Positions 27,536 to 40,036 of a stretch of 64,000 bases of DNA are shown here, piece by piece (the first letter of the stretch is position 1; each line of letters begins with the position of its first letter). Source of the stretch: Metallyticus violacea (lineage: Eukaryota; Arthropoda; Insecta; Mantodea; Metallyticidae); contig CM060831.1 of NCBI GenBank assembly GCA_030762175.1, forward strand, positions 74,146,001-74,210,000, given 5' to 3'. The notes under the pieces were generated by a model. The model had not been told where the DNA came from. It searched no databases and saw nothing but the letters and a program-made list of their open reading frames with translations. Position numbers and translations under genes: made by a program.

Positions 27536-29531
27536 CTTAAGGGGGTCACATTAAGCATCGACGGTTTAAGGAACGAGTCTTCGAACTGTCCCATTTACTA
27601 ACATTTAGATATGGAGGCGATTTGTAAATATTCTCAATTTAGAACTCTTGAAGTGTATACATGAATAAAAAGCAGTACATTCTTTTCCATTGTCTCTTGT
27701 AGGTAAACAAACCCACCATAATAGCCGTTGTGTTAGAATGCAATGTATGACAAATGATTTTCGATTTGGTGACAATGAAGTAAGGCAAAGTGTATGAAAT
27801 TCCCTCCAAAATCGCGGAACTATATAAAATTTGCCTCCACGGAAATTATATAAAGCAAAATCATTTGTTAACCTAGTTTGCGAGATTTAAAAAAAATTAT
27901 TGAAGATCAAGGAAAAAAAATTTCCTTATTAAAGTGGGTTGACCAGTAAACCAATTTGTTTAATGCTAAAAGTAATTAAAAACATTCCCACAATTTCGTA
28001 TGGAATGCATAGAATAATTATACAAATTATGCTCTTTGAAGAGAGACAAATGCTGGGTGTGCATTCACTAGATCGGTGATAAAAAATCTCTCTATGCAGA
28101 TCCTGTGCAATGTTCTAAGGACCTTAGTCTTTGGAGGTTCCTCGGCACTCATGTCTTCGAGAGAATGAAGAGCTCAGGGGCGATAAAGCGATCAAGTGTT
28201 TTGGACGGTTAGTAAATTCTATTCACTTCATTGCTCCTCCATCATGCTTCACACCTCGGAAGGTTTCTTCCTTCACCCAGAAACTTTTCACTTCTGCTTT
28301 GTTCTCTGCTTATCTTCAAGTCCTATGAAATTGGAATGTGCTGAAACTTTCTCCTTCCACTTCGGTCTGGATAAGGCATTTTGCTATCAGGTTCCTCTGT
28401 CAAATTTTTGTCTATAACTTCACAAAAAAGTATTTAGCTAGTCGTAATATCTCTCCATATTTAACTTAGTTTGTAGGAGAAATAGGGGACAAACTCATTA
28501 AACAGGGACACGGTTAGTTTAGGCTTAGGGCATGGACCTCTGTTAAAAGTGAATTGAGAATTTGTCTCTTATTTTGGGAGGAACAAATGAGGACACATAT
28601 CCTGGCGAGCTGTAGTAGAATGGAAACGCGGAGGAAATTATTTGTTGCATTTCTTTACTTTCAGAGAGTAAGGACCATGCTGGAGGATCTGGTGTCAGGC
28701 AAGATAAGATAAACTCTTTCGACGCTAAGACAACTCAGGTCTGAAAAGGCTGAAAGTTGGGGATAGAGGAAAAAAATTGAATTAAAAAAAAATTGCACAT
28801 ATATTCCTTTTTAAACTTATTTTCCTTTCTTTCACTGAGGAAAAGATTTATTTTCTTAGTTGTGCAATTTTGTGTGTTTTATCTCTCTACAGTGAACACC
28901 TAGTTTGCTGTGTTATTACACTCAAAGGAGGTATTTTACTTTCTTTGATTTACCAATATATATTCAAGTGGAGAAAAATAAATAAAAAACATCATTAGAC
29001 TCTTTCAGTGTGTTTTATTAATTTGTGCTTTCTGCTAAAAGTACTGGACCATTAGCTTATTTTACTGATTTGGTGGGGGGTTCATGTTCTGGATGTTTTA
29101 GAGTGCTAATATAGGAACCCTTATTTTGTTTCCGTTTAATTATTTTAATTAATTAAGATAATAATTATTTACTTATTTAAGAAACGTACCCTTTAGTGTA
29201 TTACAAAAACAGGTATGATATGATGGGCTCTTGTAGTAAGGATATTGTCATGTACGCTAATTTGAATAAATACATTTATTCAGTCATTATTTGTAGGTCT
29301 TTTGTATTGCATTTTCATTATCCTGTAATATTATTCAGACTATGCAAAGAATTACGTTGTTTAAAATTATATTTATATCCGTTCTTAATTCTAATTTTAC
29401 TTCACTTTTCCATTGTTTCATAATGTTCATATTGCAAGAAGTAAGTATCAGAGGTACCAGGGTTTTATGTAGTTTCCTTCTCTTAGACAAGCATTTACGA
29501 TCTAAGGTGGTCTTGTTGACCTCTTATTTTT
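27536..29531. other. Unassigned stretch
   Basis: Small plus-strand frames at 28131-28417 and 29196-29587 were examined. None shows a known domain, and the second runs into a SINE fragment. No repeats were recognised. Confidence 0.35.
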
Positions 29532-29645
29532 TTGATTTGGTTTATTTATGGACCCTCTTGATTATCCCAGGTCATAGGTCCCATTAAATTTAAGGCGTGA
29601 AACGGGGGACAAATTTGGCCCAGAGGCCTCTTCTTTCAGGCTTTG
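29532..29645 (-). mobile_element. SINE-A tail fragment
   Basis: The plus strand shows TGATTTGGTTTATTTATGGA, then CCCAGGTCATAGGTCCCATT and GGCGTGAAACGGG.GACAAAT, up to AGGCCTCTTCTTTCAGGCTT. This is the 3' half of SINE-A in minus orientation; the tRNA-like half is missing. Confidence 0.83.
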
Positions 29646-31582
29646 CCCTCCTCCCCCAGCGTTAATACTCATGGAAAGGGTTGATACCTTCGTCACATTA
29701 GAGACACATTATACTATCTTAAATTTTCGGTAGCTAACACAAAAGTGGTAACATGTGACATTTCAAGAAAAATATCCTTGACAATAAAAACAAAAAATAT
29801 TATATTATTATTATTATTGTTATTATAAATAACAATGATCAAATAGAACATAATACGAGTATTTTCACGAATTTGGGATCCCTTATTAGCTATAATTTTG
29901 CTGAAGATACAGATCCTAAAATCAAAAAAATTCTAAGCCATTTGCGGAACAATAAGTACAACATTACGAATAAAAACTCGTAAAGAAACAAAACTCAACT
30001 TTGATAAAACCATGGTTATTCCTGCTCTTTTATGTGTAAGCGAGTCCCGGGGAACAAATAAAAGAAATGAGAATAAAATAGAAGCAGCTGAAATGAGATT
30101 TTTTATGTAATTTAAACGGATATAAAAGATGAGACAAAATTAAAAATAGCAATTTCTGAGGAGGACTGAATGTGTATGACCATTAAATGATAAAATTTAA
30201 GGAGAACAAGGGAAAAAAGCATATACTTAGAATGGACGACGAGAGATAAAGAAAATTTTAAATTACAAGTCAAAAATACAAAGAGATATAGGAAGCCCAC
30301 TTTCAAAATGAATTGAGAGGACAGATAAGGGAAAATTGTTTAAATCCAGTAGTAAAAAAGATGATATTTTCTACTTTGGCTTCCAGCGTAGCCTTTAAAA
30401 AGACAATTACACATATTTTTATTTGAAGTTTACTTCTGTGCAAAAATATTTTATATACAGAAAATAAAACCTTGTGTATCAAAAGTGGAAATTCTTTCTT
30501 TGATGACTATAAACATTTTATATTTTTATTCAAGCGGGTTTGGAGCAAAGAAGTCGTAAACAGTATCTTTGAAAGCTAGAATAAATCCTTCAAGGAATCT
30601 ATTGCCGCAGTTTGAACTAACAATTCTATCTTGGGTTGTACATAGCATCCCTGTCAGTTATATGCGTTCAAAGTGCTCTTAACACACAGTGTTTTATTAG
30701 CTTTTTATTCAATTTGGGTGGATTTTTGTTACTTAATTGTTTTATCGTTTTTATTTCCTTAGCTTCTGCTTGCATTCATTTGAAGATATTCGCTGAATAT
30801 AGCATAGAACAGTTAAGAAACGTTGGGACAAAGCTAAGATCACAGAACAAACTCATATAGTGTCACACAAGTGCAGTAAGTAATCAAATGAAGAAATATT
30901 AACACCTAAAACAACGCATCTTTTTAACCACATTCCTATATCTTGAAGCGGTTTGATTGGCGTGGCCCCAAGTTGGGCGCCAATTTTGAAGCGATTTACC
31001 GGTGAGAACAGGTTGTTTGCCAATTATGAAGTGGTTTAGTTATGATCGCCATACTTTGTAGTGGCATATCGTTAACTGACTATTGATTGCTTTGGTGTTG
31101 TTGCCTACGCTTCGTGACAACAATATCTCAGGATTTTATTCCGTTATTCTGCGAGTCGTGCTCTACAGGACTGGGAGAGGATATCAACTGTTAATAATCA
31201 CGCGACACGATATAATATATAGTATAATATATATTATATATAATATATAGAGTAACTTATTATTTGCAAGATCTTTCGCGTTCTCTGGTGTTCTGCGTAC
31301 GATAGAACCCATCTACGTTGAATATAAATTTAGCTGCCGCGTGTAGAACTTAAAAACGCCCGTATCAGAACAAGTACAAGAGAATAAGTGAGTGAGCGCA
31401 TCCTTGTAGAATGTAAGACTTAAAGATTAGTGTCGTGGCGTGTAGATCTTGTAACTAAGTGCCTGATTGTCTGACTATCTGATCCTCTGACTCTCTCTGA
31501 ATATCTGAACTAAACTGGGCTGACTGCCTGAACTGATTGCCCAGCGGATAAAACGCCTCCTTGTATATTCCATTCAAATTAA
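29646..31582. other. Unassigned stretch with a TA palindrome
   Basis: A short ATT run lies at 29805-29826. The tract 31210-31250 is a TATAATATATAG-type palindrome. The part at about 31260-31560 is less AT-rich and rich in CTGA-like words (about 31465-31545). An AATATAAATTTAG string near 31319 could be a TATA box, but no transcript evidence can be seen. No coding motif was found. Confidence 0.35.
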
Positions 31583-31935
31583 CTAACCGTTGGTTTCACC
31601 AAGCCAAAGAAATTCACACAAACACGAACAGGTTTCGCGCCTTGCTTTAAAAATTAAAAATATACATCTACTATTGACTGGTTCAAATTCACCTGCCAAC
31701 GCATGCCATCTGCTACTATTTGAAAGTTTAAAACATTTATTTACATTGGTAAGTTTAAAGTTCACTGTACAAATGGCTGGCGAGTTCATTCGCCTAAAGT
31801 ATGTGAAAATAGGGACTTTATTAACCCTCGCCAACGGTATGTTTTTTAAGAAGTGGCATAACATTCATCCCTTTCTTTTGCGTGGGGTTTATTGCCCCCT
31901 TGGCGCTACCCTCTTTCTGGTTGGGCTACCGTAGA
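31583..31935 (-). repeat. Unclassified interspersed repeat, longer copy
   Basis: The minus strand begins with GTAGCCCAACCAGAAAGAGG, then GGGGGCAATAAACC and TTATGCCACTTCTTAAA, and continues through an open frame of 93 codons (31583-31864). The same left part, in the same order and with the same spacing, recurs at 39665-39760. This shows it is a repeat rather than a unique host exon. The open frame contains MNSPAICTVNFKLTNVNKCF, which I do not recognise as a known domain. It may be part of a DNA or LTR element; class unknown. Confidence 0.55.
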
Positions 31936-33444
31936 AAGCTACACCAGAGTATTTTCTCTTTTAAAGACATATGCTTACAACATATATATTATATTTATAT
32001 TTCAGAGGGATTGGGCAGTATGAACTGTTTCAACCTTCATTTCCTAGGACTAAAATCACGTGCGATTTGAATTATATGCACAATTTCAAATATTATTCTT
32101 GACGATTTCAGTTTCCGCCGCATTGAAACTTACTGGTTTAACCCCTGAATGCTTCCAAATATACTTTATCTGGAATGCATAACTAAAACAGCTGCCTTTA
32201 TTTTCTTTAGGCGGGATACATGTGAGAATGTTTCTACATACCCAGCTGTAAGGTATATTTTCCTTTGCAGCTGTTTACAAATTTCTCTTAGCCCGCACCA
32301 GCCCAATGCTGTTTTAGTGTTTATAAATTGCGCACATGTCGGAAAGAACCATTAACGACCAAACCGACAGAAATTATTTTGTTTATACGCTTTACCGATC
32401 TGTACTTCACATGAGGTTTCCAGCCTTTGTTCGTAAAGTATGTTTGTGAGGATTTATTCAATCTTAAATTGGACTTACACACAGTATAAGAGGAAAAATA
32501 TTGAAACTACAACTTTCACCGTTTGTAGTTGCAAGCTTATCCACGTAAATAACAAGCACTTAACTTACTTAAAATTATCACGTGAAATTGTATTCAAATA
32601 CTAAATGAAAAACTATGCATTCACATCTGTGACATGTATGAATTTGAAAATGTCACAATTAAGAATTAAAAAAGTTAATACGGAAGCTTAAATGTAAGTA
32701 ACTAAGTCGAGTTTTTGTGTTTTTGAATAAGTTTTACTCTTTCGTGAGCTGTTGTAAACAGTACGTTTTTATATCGTTTTGACGAAAATTAGCACGGAAA
32801 TACTCCTCAGCCTTAAATTTTTGACTCTGTAGACGAGTCTGCCGCTATCTCCATCATAACCCAAACATTATAAAAGAGCCATGAAAAATCAAAGAACGTG
32901 AAAGTGTTACTTAACTTATAGAGGTATGTTGCCCGTAATTCTGGCCATGTTTTCAAAAACTTTCTCACCTCTTCGTTCGATTGTTCACATCCGCAACACT
33001 TCAAGATCTGAGCAAAAGTGAGCACGTATACTTAACGAAAAGAAAACTTGTTAAATATTTGTGTTTGTCAAATTATAGTTATGCATTATTACGCGTAAGA
33101 AGAATGTTATATTTAATGAACACAACGAAGGAATTAAATTTCAATAAGAAAATACGTACACCAAAACTTTGTTAAACTGCAAGAATTAAGTTAATTATTA
33201 AATTTCAGCTCAAAATATCGTTAGGTGCTTGTTATTTTTAATCTTCTTCTTTTCTCCTGTAGTACAGGTAAAAACAACATTAACCACTTAAAAATATTCA
33301 TCTGATTTATTTATTTATGTAGACTACAAAAATATCTGTCTAAATTCATCCCTTTCAGCCAAATAGTTCGTAATTTCCTTTGAAATGACTGTTTTTTGAA
33401 AACTTTTATTGTTTCCTGCGGCCAAATTCACAGTACTCTCTTCC

Positions 33445-33476
<32 letters not shown>

Positions 33477-33851
33477 TTTGCTTATATATAAGCAATAAGT
33501 ATGCCCTTCCATTTAATAGCATAGAAAACTGACCTTCCACATGTTACAGATTTTTCTATTGTAAATGAAAGCAAAATACCAAGATTTCAACTGAATAGAG
33601 CTGTTTATTTTTTAATATTGTTTAGTAAATCCACATTTATTTACTTATTTATTTCAGGGTAGTAAATGTTCAATACTTACAATTATGCAAACATTATTAA
33701 ACATGCAAATATAATTTAGCAATTTACTATATTCACTCCAAACCTTCTTAAAAATATTTCAGACTTGTAATTTAAACCATTTTTTCAACTTATTCTAAGA
33801 ACATTATATCATATATACAGTTTGTATTTTTTTTTGTGTGTGTGTGTACGT
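31936..33851. other. Unassigned stretch with a TA repeat
   Basis: A (TA)n/TATG tract lies at 33445-33479 and a TG run at 33834-33847. Small frames at 32149-32355 and 32813-33175 have no recognised features. Confidence 0.35.
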
Positions 33852-34028
33852 ACGAACGTTCTTTAACATCTCAGGATATCAGCGTTCCACTCAATTACGG
33901 GCGTGAAGCAGCCGATAAATTTTGCCTCTTCTTTCAAGCTTGAGGTTTATTACCACGGGATCCAAGACTTTACTTTCCTTGTATTTAGGATTTTTACGCG
34001 CGAAAAAATCTATCGACTCTGGTTTGAA
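33852..34028 (-). mobile_element. SINE-A copy cut off at a MITE-1 boundary
   Basis: The plus strand reads CGTTCTTTAACATCTCAGGA, then GCGTGAAGCAGCCGATAAAT, TTTCAAGCTTGAGGTTTATT and GCGAAAAAATCTATCGACTC, ending in GGTTTGAACT. That is SINE-A up to its box B, with two internal deletions. Homology changes at about 34029 to MITE-1 DNA, with no intervening sequence. The tRNA-like 5' end is missing. Confidence 0.82.
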
Positions 34029-34030
34029 CT

Positions 34031-34603
34031 GATTTTGCGGAAGTGTCCTCAGCGATTGCAGCACATGCCGTTTCAGTTTCTTCCCGAAGTGCTGCCAGTG
34101 TAGCTGATTTTCTACGGTATACAACATCTTTAAAGAGTTCCTCAAATGTAGAAGTCCAACGGAGTTAGATCCGGAGAACGCGGTGGAAACTCGATCGGAC
34201 CTCTTCGTCCTATCCAGTGCCTTGGATAGTCCCTTGGATTCAGTGCGCGGGGCTTGTTGCTGTGCGAGTCTCCCAGATCTGCCCTTGCGGTATCATGAGT
34301 TTCAAATTGGTCTCGAATGCATGCAATTGTTACTCGCGTTGGCGGCTCTGTTCTGTACACACGTCCCCATTGCCTTTGAACTTCATCAACATTCTCGGTT
34401 TTCCAATACCATTTCAAAATTGCTTTCCGCTGTTCAAACGATAATCTTGGCTGCATTTTGTTGTAGCAACGCTAGCATAACGTAATGTGAGTCACGTGTG
34501 TTTACAGAACATCATACTACACATTACTGCTGTTTTTCGGTCCAACTTTGAAATATATTAGATATCCACTGTACAAGAGTGTATACATTTTCTGGCCCCC
34601 TCG
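34031..34603 (-). mobile_element. MITE-1 copy D, left end lost
   Basis: The right end carries the degraded inverted repeat (TATACATTTTCTGGCCCCCTCG, 34581-34603), then the subterminal repeat, the HTH coding part and a transposase tail. At the left, the element starts inside the tail coding region (GCGGAAGTGTCCTCAGCGAT, 34036-34055). The last transposase codons, the 3' untranslated part and the terminal repeat are missing. It abuts a SINE-A copy. Confidence 0.84.
34142..34456 (-). pseudogene. MITE-1 D: transposase with internal deletion, 104 codons open
   Basis: The frame starts at the family's ATG (MQPRLSFEQRKAILKWYWKT), continues through RTEPPTRVTIACIRD, and keeps more of the gene than any other copy here. 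It then jumps to HWIGRRGPIEFPPRSPDL followed by TPLDFY, the third-catalytic-residue block, and stops. The first and second catalytic blocks are deleted, although the reading frame survives across the deletion. Downstream of the stop, the tail (RREEIE-like) can be read in the same strand with damage. The product would have an intact DNA-binding HTH without a catalytic core, but nothing indicates expression. Confidence 0.83.
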
Positions 34604-37600
34604 TTGGAAGTGAGCTGTAATAACTGTTTCACTATGTGAAAGAGACTGTACTGGCTACGACTTCAGTGCTCTCGCTTTTATGAAACGCATCTTAACTCAA
34701 TAATGCATATACTTGTGCCTGATATCTTGTCCAGGAAGCATTTATTTTATGTAATTAAAGTTGACATACAAGAACAATGCACCCTTTGCATTATTATATT
34801 TTTTCATGCTTCATAGCTTTAAAGGTATGCATCAAGCCAAGCTTATATAATTTAATAACCTGAATTAGACAACCCTAGACGTGCAAAAACTCCCAGGACA
34901 TGTTCATAGAAAGTTAACTTTGTACTATGGGAGAAGAAAAATAGTTTACAGTTTCTAACAATGGCAACATCTGGGTATTTTATTGAGCAATAATAATAAA
35001 TATATAAAGCACATGTAAAATATATTTCAGTTTAGAATAATAACTAATTTTGGTAATAAAGAATTGAATTTTAAACGTTTTAATGGTGTAAACGTATCTC
35101 AGCAATACATCAGATTAAATATTAAATTTGAAGCTTTGAAACATAAATATTGCATCTATTGCTACAGAACAAATGGTATGTATAATGAAACTACATTTTC
35201 CATTGGTTTCGTGATAAATTAGCTGTTCCTCTTCACGAGTTTCCTTCTATTCTGAATTCGGTCGTTTATGAGCTACAAAATATACTTGTGCAGTGTTTGG
35301 AATGAAAGTACAGTGTATATATACCCAATGAAATAAAGCAGAGGTTTAGAATGCCATCAGGAGCAATAAGATGAGCTGTAGGCGGTCTTCACAGCTGCCA
35401 TCACTACTTTCTTCGACGTTCACGGTCGTCTTTCAGTGCTACTTAAGAAACGCTTTTTCCCGGCTTTTAAATATCGATCTCAACTTTGACTTTTGTTAAG
35501 AAGACGCCGAGTGGCAAAAAGTATAATGTCGACGGCTATGACTGAGTGAGACGGTGAGTGATAGGATGAGTGGGCAAGTGAACGAGGGAACCGAGCTTGT
35601 TACACGCTGAAGGGAGAGAGAGAAAAACTCCTTAGAAAGAAATTACGTTTTCCGCAACCGGAGAACAATTGGGCGGGATTTCATTTTCTCGCGGTGTGCG
35701 TGTCGCCTGGTACCGCCCGTGGAAAAGGAGGAGAGAGAGAAAAAGAATAAGAAATGAAGAACTCCTGCATTAAAACAAAATCAAAACGGATGTCACGAAA
35801 TTGGACTGTTTGTGTGCAGACATTTTGCGTGGCTCTCCCTTCCCTACTCTTTCTCTCCATTTCTGTTCCCCCATCTTTATGGGCAACAGGTTAAGCTCTC
35901 TTGCTTTTTACCAACCTCTCTCCCAGTACTGAACTCGTAAGGTAGTAACGCTCTACATTACCAACAATTCTCATTTCTGCTAATGCGCATAAAATCGCTC
36001 TCTTACTTTCCACATATCTTGAAAACCACTCAAGAATTCCCTTAAATGTAAATTCAGATATCCTTTAGCATTGTCCTAGATATTATTATTAACAAAATGA
36101 TCTGTACGCTAGTTAACCTATTACAGAGTGTTTACAACTGATATGACATTTAACTAGCCGTAAGATTGTACCTGTTAATCGAATGACATTAAACTGCATC
36201 CTTAAATAAAACAAAAAATCTATTGAAAACTGATACTGGCACCCAAAGCACGCGATTGTTTGGATAATTAAATAGCCTTCTCCTTAAGCAATCAAAGAAT
36301 AAGGCTGCTCAGTTATCCGAAATAAGCATTTATGTGTGGGGACAACTCTCAGCGTTTGTTTATATATATATATATACCTGCAGCACTACTACTTCCTATT
36401 AGTTGCTGAGTCTACCTTTATAATGCAATCCTAGGGACATTTGAATACATCTCTCGTGCAATAAGCTTGCATATCGTACACGCAAAACATGATAAATGCA
36501 ATATCTCGACGTGTTGTTGAGCTTTGTTCAATTACCTCTTGCCCTCAAACTACTATGAAATCAGAATATTAATACACTAATTTGAAACTTCAGTTGAAGC
36601 AAAATTGTCCAGGCAATTGAACTTGCTCAGTCGCGATTATCACGTCGACTCTTTCAATTGCCATTTCTGTGTATGCATTTATGCACTGTGAAATAATCCA
36701 GTAGAACAAAGAATATTTATTTGTGATTGTTATGTTCAAAGAAATGATACAAGTGCAGGAGGGAATTTTGTGTTAAGTTTCTGAAAGTTCGCCCCTAAGG
36801 CGTTTTCATTGACAAGAATTCGAGACCGAATTCGAGACCGAAAAAAAAAACCGGTTTTAACAAAGGAGAAGATTGATGAAATAAACTATCTATCGATTAG
36901 AAACTTCTCAAAATTTTAACACTATTAGTTGATGTATCTGTCGCCAGTGCGTATAACTCAGCAATTCCAGCTTGTTCCATATAAAATAACTGATTTACAT
37001 AACATAAAAACCATAGAGACGTTAAAACAAAATATCCGGATGGATGAAGAATGCCTCAGAATCTTTAAATAAATTAGGGCATGCTTCACAGTGCAGGGCA
37101 ACCACTTCTATGATAAACACAATATTAATAAATAACGAACGAAACAAAAAATACGTGCTAAGAGTTCCGATGGCGCGATATGATTTCCATCTGCAGGTGG
37201 CGAGGCCGCTATGCAGTAACCTCCGGTCGGCAAAATGAATTTCGAATTACGTAGTTACCTGTACTATTATTTACCTCATAACAATGACTTTAAATTAAAT
37301 TAACGCATTAGGTGCTTTTTAATATACCTTGAACAAAAACTATTCTAGTCTCACTTCAGTTTTAGTTGAGAAGTCTTCAAGCTATTCTGAAAGGTTTGTT
37401 AAATCTTTGAAAAACAAGTACATCAACAAATTAATAATATGAATGTTTATAAATGGAAGAAATTTACAAGACTATTGTTTTTACCAGTATAAGAATGTGT
37501 TGAACGTCGCTCAGAAACGCCTATTACTTTAAAAATTAATACTTTTATAAACTGCTGCTACTAATTTTCGTATTTCCTGCTTCATAAGCCCACAACAACT

Positions 37601-37826
37601 CTAATCCTCACACCATTACGCAGTATCCATAGTACACAAAATGGCGGTAATCGATATTCCAGCGTGTTACTGTTATTAAACCCATGGGCTTGTTTATTTG
37701 GTTCGTTGCACTTACGTATTTATTACAGTGGTTTATAGTTGGAAGTAAGTCAACAGTAACGTGTTGTTTCTTTTATTTTTTATAAAGTTAAACATTGATT
37801 TCGTGAAATTACACTGGAACTTAAAC
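34604..37826. other. Unassigned stretch with a GC-richer island
   Basis: The segment at about 35380-35770 is clearly richer in G and C than its surroundings and has purine-rich GAGAGAGAGA runs (35617-35626 and 35733-35742). It has no open frame above 60 codons. A TA run lies at 36361-36376. A direct repeat GAATTCGAGACC occurs twice near 36818-36840. A 64-codon frame at 37044-37238 has no recognised motif. Confidence 0.35.
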
Positions 37827-38078
37827 GCCACGAGTGGCCGAGGTTGTTAAGGTGCGGACTCGTGAGCGGAAGGTCTGGGTTCAATTCCCACCAGGACCAT
37901 CCTCCCTGATTCAGTCCTCATAAATGGTAAATGCAGATAGGTACCCTAAACTTAGGCCTGGAAAGCTTCCTTCCTTAAAATAAAAAAAATACTTTCCAAG
38001 TTTATTGTTTCATCTCTTGTATTATCAGTGCCCACAGCCTGTGGTGCATCAGTAGTTAAAATACAATTAAAAAAAAAG
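37827..38078 (+). mobile_element. SINE-B, near full length
   Basis: The tRNA-like head GCCACGAGTGGCCGAGGTTG starts at 37827, with the TTAAGGTGCGGACTCG arm and box B GGTTCAATTCCC. This looks like a Ser/Leu-type tRNA ancestor, judged from GTGGCCGAG.GGTTAAGG. Then come CACCAGGACCATCCTCC, a TCCTCATAAATGGTAAATGC segment, TAGGCCTGGAAAGCTTCCTT, TTTCATCTCTTGTATTATCA, and an A-rich end. Compared with the copy at 45828-46112 it lacks about 25 bases of the central GGTTTTTTCC..GGTTTTCC motif. Confidence 0.88.
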
Positions 38079-39660
38079 AATAACTTGTTGAAAGCGTTTA
38101 GTACAACATGGGTTGCTCTAGTTGTGTTCCCGGTTATACCACTAATTATGGCAGTGAACCTCGAGTTATCGCATTTAAACTTCCTAGAGAGTAATCATTA
38201 AAGAAGATGTGGATAAAGTGCAAATTTTGAAGTTAATGATAAACATGTAGTTTTTATTTAATATTTCGAACAGATAGGGAGGATATTCTCCCTGTGCAAA
38301 ATGGTGTTTGTAGAGAAATTCCAAAATTAAGCAATAATGCTCATCCCACAATTTTCCTAATGTATCATATGTGACAGACATAGCAATGGAAAGAACGAGG
38401 ACCGCCATTTTTCCTGCATTGGAGTCCTGGTACTGGATCCGGTCTTACTTAATCTTAGCATAATTATAGAGTAAGTTGTCCAGTACGGCAGGACGTTTGA
38501 AATGATATACATACAAATTAATGAAGAGTATCATAACATATATATCAATTAAAAAGTAATAATAAATCAAGATGAATTTCCTAAGCCTTAAATGCACCAA
38601 ATAAATTTACTTTTATGGAATGGATACTTTCATATTAATATATTTAACTAAATTTCCATAAATTTAAATTGCTGTGTAAATAAAATTTTATATTTTATAT
38701 ATTTAATTTTTGTACTAATATATTCGTAGAAACCAGATCGTTTCTTTCTGCATATATACTGACAATTTTTTTTCACGAAGAATTTAACTCATATACATTA
38801 CAGTTTACGTTTATATAATACATTTGAGGTTGCATTTACTTTGAATATATTTATCCACAATTTATTACCTTTCCTATTTAATATATTTTAAGTATAAAAA
38901 TGTACACAAAATACAAGATCGTGAACTTAATGATAACAATTGTATTTGCATTCCTCTTATGAAAGGTTTGCGTGAATGGGCAGTTTGTAATTACCAAAGC
39001 AACCGGTGTATGCTGTTCAAACAAGATCGCTTAAGGCCACTTATAGCTTTACATACATTATAAATAGGGCATCAAGGGTAATAGTGGAGTTAAGTACAAA
39101 CACGTCAAGATAGAAGGCACCCTTTATACATTTACATTATAATAAATGTTTAAATTATAACGTGCCCCGATCGAGAAGAATTGATGAGAGCCCTTAATAA
39201 TTCGTCATCTTAATAATTCGGTAACATCACAGTACATAGTGAGATCACTACCTTTTTCCAGCTGATAAAATTAGCTCTTTCTCAAGTAAAATTTTGAGCT
39301 ACGTTTTTTTTTATGATGATGACGATGATTATTGCTTAAGGGCGCAAAACATCATTTGTTTAAACAAGATTTATGCAGAACACCACCAAACTAATGACAA
39401 ATATGTTTGTGTGTGTGGGAGGGGGGTGGGTGTGTGTAAAAATTGTAAATAAGAGCAAAACGTCCAAATATAACAACATGATTTGGAAATCTGAACTGTT
39501 CCATTGAAATATAAATATAATATTATGTTGCAAATCTAATTATTATATTTTGTGCATTGTAATTAGCCATTGTGATATCGTGTATATGTGTATGTTTCAT
39601 AAGGTATAACTTCAATATGTGAATTGTAGTCGTCAAAAGAGAAAGTTCTCTGGTGTAACT
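38079..39660. other. Unassigned AT-rich stretch
   Basis: A minus-strand frame at 38184-38408 has no recognised domain. A short purine/GT run (GTGTGTGTGGGAGGGGGGTG) lies near 39409-39428. Nothing else was seen. Confidence 0.35.
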
Positions 39661-39664
39661 GTTT

Positions 39665-39760
39665 ACGTAAGGCCAGCTAGAAAGAGGGAGCAATAAGGAG
39701 GCAATAAACCGCCGTACAAAGGAAGATTAAACGTATGAGCCTTATGCCACCTCTTAAAGG
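39665..39760 (+). repeat. Unclassified interspersed repeat, shorter copy
   Basis: GCCAGCTAGAAAGAGGGAGC, then AAGGAGGCAATAAACC, and CTTATGCCACCTCTTAAAGG correspond in order to the complement of 31935-31845. The copy ends exactly where the SINE-A at 39761 begins, so the SINE may have inserted into or replaced the rest of it. Confidence 0.6.
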
Positions 39761-40036
39761 GTTGTCTTGGTGTTCCATTGGTAACCATAATTGCCTCATG
39801 AATCCAAGATCGCGGATTCAAACCCGGCCAGGGTCAAAGGATTTTTTTCCCCTAAGTATGACTTTCTTCGGAAAGTAAAGCCATGGGTCCCGTGTCGTAC
39901 ATTTACGGCACGTAAAAGAATCTCAAGCTTGAAAGAAGAGGACTCGGAGGAAAATTTATCGCCTGTTTCACGCCCTAAATTGAATGGGCCGCTGATGACC
40001 TGAGATGTAGAAGGGAGTCTGTTCATAAAGCAAATA
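39761..40036 (+). mobile_element. SINE-A, full-length copy in plus orientation
   Basis: The tRNA-like head starts at 39761 (GTTGTCTTGGTGTTCCATTG), with box B GGATTCAAACCCGG near 39815-39828. The body reads CCAGGGTCAAAGG, a slightly deleted TCTTCGGAAAGTAAAGCC block, CCCGTGTCGTACATTTACGG, CAAGCTTGAAAGAAGAGG, AATTTATCGCCTGTTTCACG, and CTGATGACCTGAGATGTAGA, up to the terminal GTTCATAAAGCAAATA. Open frames on both strands over it are shadows. Confidence 0.9.

Noticed and set aside
31590..31934. 114-codon plus-strand frame
   Set aside because: It is antisense to the shared part of an interspersed repeat and has no domain features.
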